From Gnetum montanum (Eukaryota > Streptophyta > Gnetopsida > Gnetales > Gnetaceae): a stretch of 64,000 nt of DNA. The stretch covers positions 146,002 to 210,001 of the forward strand of contig MNCI01004786.1 in the NCBI GenBank assembly GCA_015680685.1. Reading direction: 5' to 3'. A model generated the notes under the pieces. The model worked only from the letters and a program-made list of their open reading frames with translations. It searched no databases and was not told the origin of the DNA. Both the position numbers and the translations under genes were made by a program. This document shows, piece after piece, positions 57,506 through 64,000 of this stretch; within the stretch, counting starts at the first letter, position 1; each line of letters starts with the position of its first letter.

Positions 57506-60368
57506 ATGGCACCAAAAGGGAAGCATACGCAAAAAGCATGCCCATCTTAACCAAGGGAGAAATGGCCTAGAATGGAAAGAGGCTAAGAATAGGCCCAAGA
57601 AAAACCATCGGCAACCCATGCCATAGGTCCTCTTAGGGAAGAGGCAAAAGAGGAATCTATCAAACAGATTCCACAACCAATAGTAGCAATAGAACACTCC
57701 CATAGGGATGGTGTGCAAGCACCACAAGAAAATTTGGATGTGACCTTGATAGAGGCTTGCCTGAATCAAATCAAATCATGAGAGGTCCAAAAAATGATGC
57801 TTCAGGAGTTAAACTTTGGCCCATTCCTGGAGAAAGCATCAAAAGAAGTGTAGGACCAGCTAAAGGCCTCTCCCATGTGGCCAATCATCGCTTCCACCAG
57901 GGAGTGGCACATCAGAGAGACATTCCTATTCTAGAACAATAGGTAGGCCAAATCAACAGTGAAAATCAAGGACATCTCAATGTCCTACTTGGTGTAGTCT
58001 ATTGTTACAATGCTTGGGTTGGCCAAAATAGGGGCAAGTCTTGCTGAGATCTTGATGTAGGCGGATCCTAGCATAAAGAAAGAATGGGTTCAATAGTGCT
58101 ATAGTGTCGATTGCAAGGAGTTTGACATGCTCAAACTGGTAGAGATAATACACTACAAAATTATGGCTTTCCACCTCAGTCCCATAGTGAGTCCAAGCAA
58201 AATCACTACCTTCTCTACCCAAGCATGCATCACTCTAAGTGGAAGATTCCTTATCAACCTTCTATAGTTGATCTATCTAGAGATGGAGAAGTAATTTAAA
58301 GAAAATGAATGTGGAAGGAAGGCACTCCCCTTCCCATGCCTCATCAAGAAACTTTGTTGAAGGGGAGGAATAGCCTGCTATACCAATGATGTCATCAAGC
58401 AAGTTTTTGTCACCAACTAGGTGGAAATGATGAAAGATAAGATGCCTACAATGGCTATCCAAGAAGAGGAGTAGCAATCACCACCTCCATCCACCACTCA
58501 AACAACTGTGATAGACATTGCTGCAACTGTCCAATGGTTGCGCGAATATCAGGAATGGATCTTAAGTGAACAAGAGCAACGAGCAAGCATGAATGGCGAG
58601 GATCCATCCATGTACAGACCAGCAATGAGTCACCTAAGTGAGGTGGCCCGGATAATCAGTTTGATGGGTGGAGGTGGATATGCTTTCTTAGCCCAAAGAA
58701 TGCAACTACTCATGAGGTTGAATCTAAGCACCATAGAGGTCACAGTATCGTTCACAAAATAACAAGCACTCTTAGAAATATTTGGGAATGCTGCGACGTT
58801 TTGGGTATGCTTGGAGGAGGGTGAGGAAGCAACCATTTTGGTGATGTAGCACCAAGGATAGGAGATGCAGCAGAAGTGGTCGTTGGCTATATTGTTGAAA
58901 CAATTAATGCACTTATAATGTTTGCATTGGACATAACTACACTCAAGGATGTGTAGATGTCTACAAGAACCACAAGAGACAAAATAAATGTAGTGCAGCA
59001 TGAAGAACTGTTGGACCAATTGGTGGGAACTAGGCAACCACTTTTAAATGTCTTTGACCTTCCAGACAGTATTAATGCAACCTAGTTGGAGCTGCTTGAG
59101 GCAAGGGACAAGAACATCATATTGGAGGGGCAACTTAAAATAACCAAGGACTTGAATGAATGCTTGGCTATGGAAGTTGCCAAATTAAGAGCCTAGATTG
59201 CCAACCTCACATTCATCAACTCAACAATAACAAGAGATTAAGCTATGGAATAGCTTCATGCTAAACTAAAATGGATTGAGGGTGCAATGGAGACGATGGT
59301 GTTCCAGCAATCCCTAGTAGAGGCCACACAAAAAAAAATTAGAAGGCCTTAGATTAGACCCACTAGGAGAGCATACAACTAACTATAGAGAACCATTGCC
59401 TATGAAATGTTGATGCACACAAGCAATAATTAATCAAGTTCATCCATCAACAGCAGGAGCAACTTGCCAAAGCAAACAAAAAACTATGAAGATTGGTAGT
59501 AGAAAACAAAAATCTCTCTATGGAGGAGGTTTGTGCCCCTCACCAGAAAATTGCAATTGATGTAGCCACTTGGAAATTAGGGGCTCTCAAATTTGAGAGA
59601 GTTAAGGACCATTACAGAGAATAGGTCTGTCTATAAAAGGAAGTAAATGAAAGACACATCCAGTTGACAAAGGTGAAAGTGAATGAAGTCCTCCAACAAC
59701 TCTAGTAGGGGAAATAAGTGTGGCAACCCATCGTTGATGGGATAGACACCTACAACAAAGTAGAAATATGCATGAAGGAGCTACAAATTGAGGAGATGAC
59801 AGAATATATGGAGCTCACCAATCTTCGTTATGCACATTTGACCATGTTGACTACCAGAAGATGATGGTCAAAGCTCAAGAAACAAGTGGGTAGCTCATAC
59901 TTGTTGTATGAGGCCGAGTTTAAGCATCATAAAGAAACCAAGTAGAAGCTTGTGGTGGTAAATGTTGAATTTGAAGTTCTCAAGGCACAGTTCACTGATC
60001 AATGATCAATTGCTGAGAACTTGGTGAGGAGGATGAATGACTAATAGGAGCTAAAAAACACAGTTAGGGCATTCGATATTCAACATAAATAGTTCACTGC
60101 TTGGTTTTTCAATGTGAAGGATATGTTCCCAATAATTCCCTATCTATGGGATATCCCCATTTTAGCCCACATTGGTGATGTTGTGTGGACTGTGAATGAT
60201 CCCTAGAGCAAAGAGGAGAAGATGAAGGCATTACTAGATTCCTTTCACCTTCCATTGAAGGTTACAGTCGTAGTAGGATAGCCATAGTTGCCTTAGCTAC
60301 CACATGTGCTTAAAGCTGGTGAAGGTCCTTTAGAACCTCATGAGCCTCCACCACCTAAAACTGTCTAA
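57506..60368 (+). pseudogene. ORF3 of element G (MAPK... coiled-coil protein), decayed
   Basis: Starts MAPKGKHTQKACPS at 57506, ends TAA 60366-60368, about 950 codons with many stops and shifts. N-terminal globular region: VTLIEACLNQIKS, VQKMMLQELNFGPFLEKA, SPMWPIIASTREWHI. A Pro/Thr hinge lies near 58480, then an open block 58508-58762 (TVQWLREYQEWILSEQEQRA, ARIISLMGGGGYAFLAQRMQ). The C-terminal half is coiled-coil-like (LELLEARDKNIILEGQLK at ~59090, then AMEVAKLRA) and ends Pro-rich (HEPPPPKTV). No membrane segment seen. Position equals the third ORF of Athila elements; role unknown. Confidence 0.7.
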
Positions 60369-60587
60369 TCTTCTCCATTGCATTCATGTCATCAGAGGAT
60401 GTGCTATTAAATTTTTGTGTAGTCACATCATGGTGTTCAATTTTGTGTTATGAACACCACAATTTTTTGTAATTTGTTAATTCGTACACTCAGGCACTTA
60501 GTTTTGTCAACTTAATTTGTTTTGTTAAGAGTTAGTCAATAATCCCATACCTTTCCAATTTTGTAAGGGAACTCGAGGACAAGTTTT

Positions 60588-60605
60588 CATTCAGTTGTGG
60601 GGGTA
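60588..60605 (+). other. Polypurine tract of element G
   Basis: CATTCAGTTGTGGGGGTA directly before TGATGA, with lead-in GGGAACTCGAGGACAAG (60567-60583). Confidence 0.75.
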
Positions 60606-61535
60606 TGATGAGCATCAAAGTGTAATGTTGATGGGCCCTCGTTGACATGGCCTCATCGATGGGGCCACATTTATGTGGTGTTGCCTAGTCAACGAGGCCA
60701 TGTCAACTTAGCATTTGCTATGTCCATAGGGCCCTGTTGATGTAGTACTATAGCAAAAACTATAAATACGAGCTCCCAACCATGTTTATGAGAATGGAAG
60801 TAATAATAGCAGAGCTCTTGTAGTTTGTCCATTTGAAAGTTAGAATATTTCTCTAAGTGCCTACAGTAGGAGTCAGAAAGTGTACGAATCTTTATTTAAG
60901 CACTGTTGTACCTGAACCACACTAGTGTGTATGGCAATAAAGACAAGCCTTTTGATCAAACCTTGTAGCACTTAGAATAAATTAATGATTTGTTTATGCA
61001 TTTATGGTTTTCATTAGTTATGCTATTAATTAAGATAAATTAGACTTTAAGAAATTAGTTAATTAATAAGCTAAATAGATTAAGTACATAAGTATGATCG
61101 CTTCAAGTGTAAACACGTATTTGCTTAGTAATCGTAGTAGCATTATTGCTCGGTGCACCCAGTAGCATAGTGCTTGGTAACCCAGTAGTGGATACGTGGG
61201 CTTAAGATGTATACAAAAAGTGGGACTGGATGCTTATGTTAGGATTAGTTAATTAGTTAAACTAAATTAGTTGTTAAATTATTTCATCTCTCTACTCGAA
61301 GTACCAAAGAACATTAAACATAAAATAGTAAAAATCATATGCCTTGATTACACTTAACCATACCATTATACATCACAAGTGTAATTGGGAAGACAACAAA
61401 CGACCTTAAGGCAAGGTTCACTTCCTAGAAGACTAGTGTACCAGAAACTACAAAGTCCATAGAATTTGACCAAATTGTGCATGAACACTTTGTGATTCGT
61501 ATGGTTGGGTGTTGGGATACCCTGACTGCTCATCT
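60606..61535 (+). repeat. 3' LTR of element G
   Basis: 930 bp, TGATGAGCATC...TCATCT. TATA box 60761-60768, poly(A) signal AATAAAG 60936-60942. U5 repeats the phrase GCTTGGTAACCCAGTAG in several decayed copies (61130-61200). Confidence 0.88.
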
Positions 61536-63114
61536 ATGCTTATAATACTCATGCCTATCATAATGTAAATTTGTGATGCTGTAATAATGATTTTTATATA
61601 ATGATGAATCATACAATTTAACTAAATGCTTATATGGTGGTGGTGCTTTCATTATTCAAATGATTAATAATAAATCTTGAGAATAACATGTTCAATGATT
61701 AGAGATCAATCATTTTCTTTTGAAAAACTATATTAATGTGCATCTTTTACCACTTAGTAAACACAATCTTCTTATTTTATCTTTATACTATTCACTATTC
61801 CATCTTCTAGTTTCAACTTGAAGGTGGTATAATTAGTACTCTTGTGGATATTACAACTTTTTTTTGGGATTGATGCCTTAGCCATTTCTCTACTTTCATT
61901 TTAATAAGTTTTCAAACTTATTTTAAATTTATTATGACATCAATATTTTCAATACTCCATTTTTGTGCTACAATTTTATTTTATGGCATCATCCTTAGAT
62001 AATATTTCTTAAAATCTTTTTGCCACTTTTATTTTTCAAATAGAATGTTGGGGACTCATACATTGCTTCAACTTACAATGGAAACAAATTAGCTTCAAAT
62101 AAAAGTATTGCATATGGGACATAAAGGAATCACTTTCAATTCATCCTTCAAGAATTGTCTTTGATATTCTCATTTGTCTTCTATGATCAAGACTTGAACC
62201 CCACACTACACAATATAAAGCCCAATCAATTGTACAATTATTTGAAAAGGGATACCTTCAAATTGCCCAATTTCAAGTATTGTGATTGCTATGTTTGTTC
62301 TTTATTATAATCAAATTAGTGTTTAAATTAGTTGTTCTTTTATTATTACATAAACTAATGAGTATTTAAGTTTTTATTATAAAGAGGCTTATGAATATAG
62401 TGGATATTACATAGGCTACTTTAATAGTAGTGTTTATATTTGTCCATTTCACAAATAGAGCAACAAGTACTCATGTAACATTTGACAAACTAGATAGAAA
62501 GGGTAAAAAAAAAAAAACACAAGTAGCATCTAATAGAATAAATAGAAATAATACATTAGAAAAGGCTAAAGGGATTTAGGGAAGCCTACTTAGGAATTTA
62601 TTTTTATAATTTGGCCAATAACAAAAGAAAGAAGCACTAGAGCCTCTATCACTCATAAATCTAAATCAAGATTGCAAAAGATAAATCAATTGATTAATCT
62701 CTAACTGAGCCTATGAAGCTTGGGATATAATTTAGAAATGGATAATGTTGAAAATTTGAGATTTCTCTACAATAGTCAAATGATAAATATTTGAATATTT
62801 TGCTACTCATCGTAATATACAATGCTTCTACTTATAATTTTGAGAGCATTTTACTACCTAATGTCTAGTTTTCTTTATAATTTCAAATTTTTTATTATTT
62901 CATTGAATAGAGTAATCTCTCTTATTAGTTCCACAAATTAACACTCATTTTGTCAAAGATTCACCTTCATTTTTGTACCTTCAAAGAACTTTTCTAGTTG
63001 ATGTAACTTGTTTTTAAATTTGTAGTTAGTGGTATATCATTTGTAAAGTGGATGTTGGAACCTTGAAATAATTGTAATATAAGTATGCCCCAAGATAAAT
63101 AACTAAGCATTGTC

Positions 63115-63178
63115 CACTAGAATCGAATCCATGACTTGAAGCTTTCAAATCAAGAGTCTTACCACTAGGCTAACACCT
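63115..63178 (-). repeat. tRNA-derived SINE head (copy 4)
   Basis: Minus strand: TTAGCCTAGTGGTAAGAC (A box), CTCTTGATTTG, and ATGGATTCGATTCTAG (B box), with tRNA-like spacing. Confidence 0.6.
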
Positions 63179-63212
63179 CATTATTCTAATTGAAACTTTA
63201 TAACTCAACATT

Positions 63213-63280
63213 GTTCACCAAAATCGAACCCATGACTTGGAGCTTGCAAATCAAGAGTCTTACCACTAGGCTAACACCTT
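63213..63280 (-). repeat. tRNA-derived SINE head (copy 5)
   Basis: Second copy ~100 bp away and in the same direction: TTAGCCTAGTGGTAAGAC and ATGGGTTCGATTTTG. The two form a tandem pair. Confidence 0.6.
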
Positions 63281-63319
63281 ATTATTAGTAAATCATTTAT
63301 AAAGAATAAAAGTCATATC

Positions 63320-63610
63320 TATGATTAATCTACTTTAATAACATAATTTGTAGGCACTTGTTTAATCCACTTTTCTAGCTCATCAATAAAAATGTTAAAT
63401 AATGTTAGTCAAAGGGATTGCCTTACTTTAATCCTATATTATTGTAAAACTAACAAGATTGTATTGTTTTATCATCTTTTAGTTTAAAAATTCTATCTAT
63501 AAACTTTAAATGACACTGAGTAAATCAGAATCAACATTAAGGTTGATAAGTTTACTCTATAGTTGTTCTTTCACAATAGAATCAAATTCTTTAGCAAACT
63601 AACAAAGCAA
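63320..63610 (-). pseudogene. LINE-type reverse transcriptase remnant
   Basis: On the minus strand, KEFDSIVKEQL (~63588-63557) and then LTLFNIFIDELEKWI (~63410-63365) resemble the FDSV...L and PLSPTLFNIFIDEL blocks of plant non-LTR retrotransposon RT. Frames shift between them and stops occur. Recognised by eye only. Confidence 0.45.
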
Positions 63611-63712
63611 ATAAATGTGCTACCTTGTTTGCTTCTTTTTTTTTTGTTCAATACAATACATAAGAGTAATTGGGTGATCTAGTCTAGAATTCTTCTTCTT
63701 AATCTTGCTTAT

Positions 63713-64000
63713 TGATGAGTGGCGAGGTACCCCTACACTCAACCATACGAAACGAGCATTGCACGCGCGATCCGGTCGAACTCCGTAGATGGACTAGTTG
63801 TGGCACCTAGATAGTTAGCCTTAGGTCGCAATTCGCTGTCTTCCCACCTAGACTAGTTTTGCATATGTCACATATGGTTTAGTCTAGATGAGGTGTATGA
63901 TGTGTTCCTAATCTATGCTACTCCTGAAGGCAAGGGAAAATAATATTAACTAAGCTAAGCTAAGAGGAAAAGGGTAAGAAAATCTAATCTAGCCTAAGTG
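63713..64000 (-). repeat. LTR of another minus-strand element (H), right edge
   Basis: Begins TGATGAGTGGCGAGGTACCC and continues ACTCAACCATACGAAACGAG, the conserved LTR 3' end of this family on the minus strand. No PBS precedes it, so it is the outer end of a 3' LTR or a solo LTR running out of the window. Confidence 0.85.

Larger units (their letters stand above)
48319..61535 (+). mobile_element. Element G: near-complete Athila-like retrotransposon (13.2 kb)
   Basis: Plus strand: 5' LTR 48319-49157, PBS 49158-49177, type I gag from 49307, protease, RT, RNase H, integrase, pol-end purine tract 55399-55417, inter-ORF region, internal promoter and intron, ORF3 57506-60368, PPT 60588-60605, 3' LTR 60606-61535. 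All domains expected of an Athila element are recognisable, and every coding region carries stops. Same family as F. It sits in a host tandem repeat, whose neighbouring copy lets the empty site be read. Confidence 0.9.
61536..63712. other. AT-rich intergenic region with decayed LINE and SINE sequence
   Basis: No intact gene on either strand. Contains poly(A) at 62507-62518, two minus-strand tRNA-like heads (63115-63178, 63213-63280) and a LINE RT remnant (63320-63610). Between 61860 and 62260 the minus strand may hold more of the same LINE, but this is too decayed to call. Confidence 0.5.

Noticed and set aside
57506-60368. Calling ORF3 an envelope gene
   Set aside because: Position fits the Athila env-like ORF, but no signal peptide, membrane segment or glycoprotein pattern is visible.

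Overview
This is plant nuclear DNA. A conventional seed-plant gene for 60S ribosomal protein L10 (five exons, four GT-AG introns) and a broken plant-type SAM-dependent methyltransferase gene lie in an island of roughly 10 kb. Nearly everything else is old, nested Ty3/gypsy-type LTR retrotransposons of the Athila/Tat branch. The evidence for that branch is a primer-binding site complementary to tRNA-Asp, an RT motif FLDGYS, and an extra long ORF 3' of pol. The low gene content and old nested elements suggest a large, repeat-rich genome. A conifer or other gymnosperm is my guess, not something the sequence proves. Three N positions (40222, 42383, 51362) show it is draft sequence.

Layout. I name the elements by letter. 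A (minus, 1-2019) runs in from the left edge and ends in the 5' LTR of B. B (plus, 2021-16430) is split by C (3385-9987, target duplication ATAAG) and by a solo LTR (11721-12717, target duplication TCCAT). B itself lies in the 3' LTR of E (minus, 16431-38098). E's gag is split by F (minus, 22871-35885, near-complete, target duplication ATAAG/ACAAG). Next come the gene island (about 38.1-48.3 kb: methyltransferase pseudogene, three tRNA-like SINE heads, RPL10), the near-complete element G (plus, 48319-61535), an AT-rich stretch with decayed LINE and SINE sequence (61536-63712), and the start of another minus-strand LTR at the right edge (63713-64000).

How the elements are built. Complete members (F, G, about 13 kb) run: LTR, tRNA-Asp PBS, gag, protease, RT, RNase H, integrase, a purine-tract copy at the end of pol, a non-coding stretch of about 2 kb with several conserved boxes, a U3-like promoter module with its own TATA box, a short intron, ORF3 (MAPK... 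plus coiled coils), the 3' polypurine tract, LTR. LTRs start TGATGA and end TCATCA. B and C are internal-deletion derivatives lacking most or all of pol. Two unrelated gag N-termini (MSSSS-type and MSLL-type) are attached to the same capsid core, and LTR families do not track gag type, so the families have recombined. All TE coding regions carry stops or frameshifts.

The most interesting candidate system is the ORF3 expression cassette. In E, F and G a second promoter resembling the same element's own LTR U3 lies about 450-560 bp upstream of ORF3. In F and G it is followed by a matching splice donor (GTAAGCTC) and a splice acceptor whose AG immediately precedes the ORF3 start codon.
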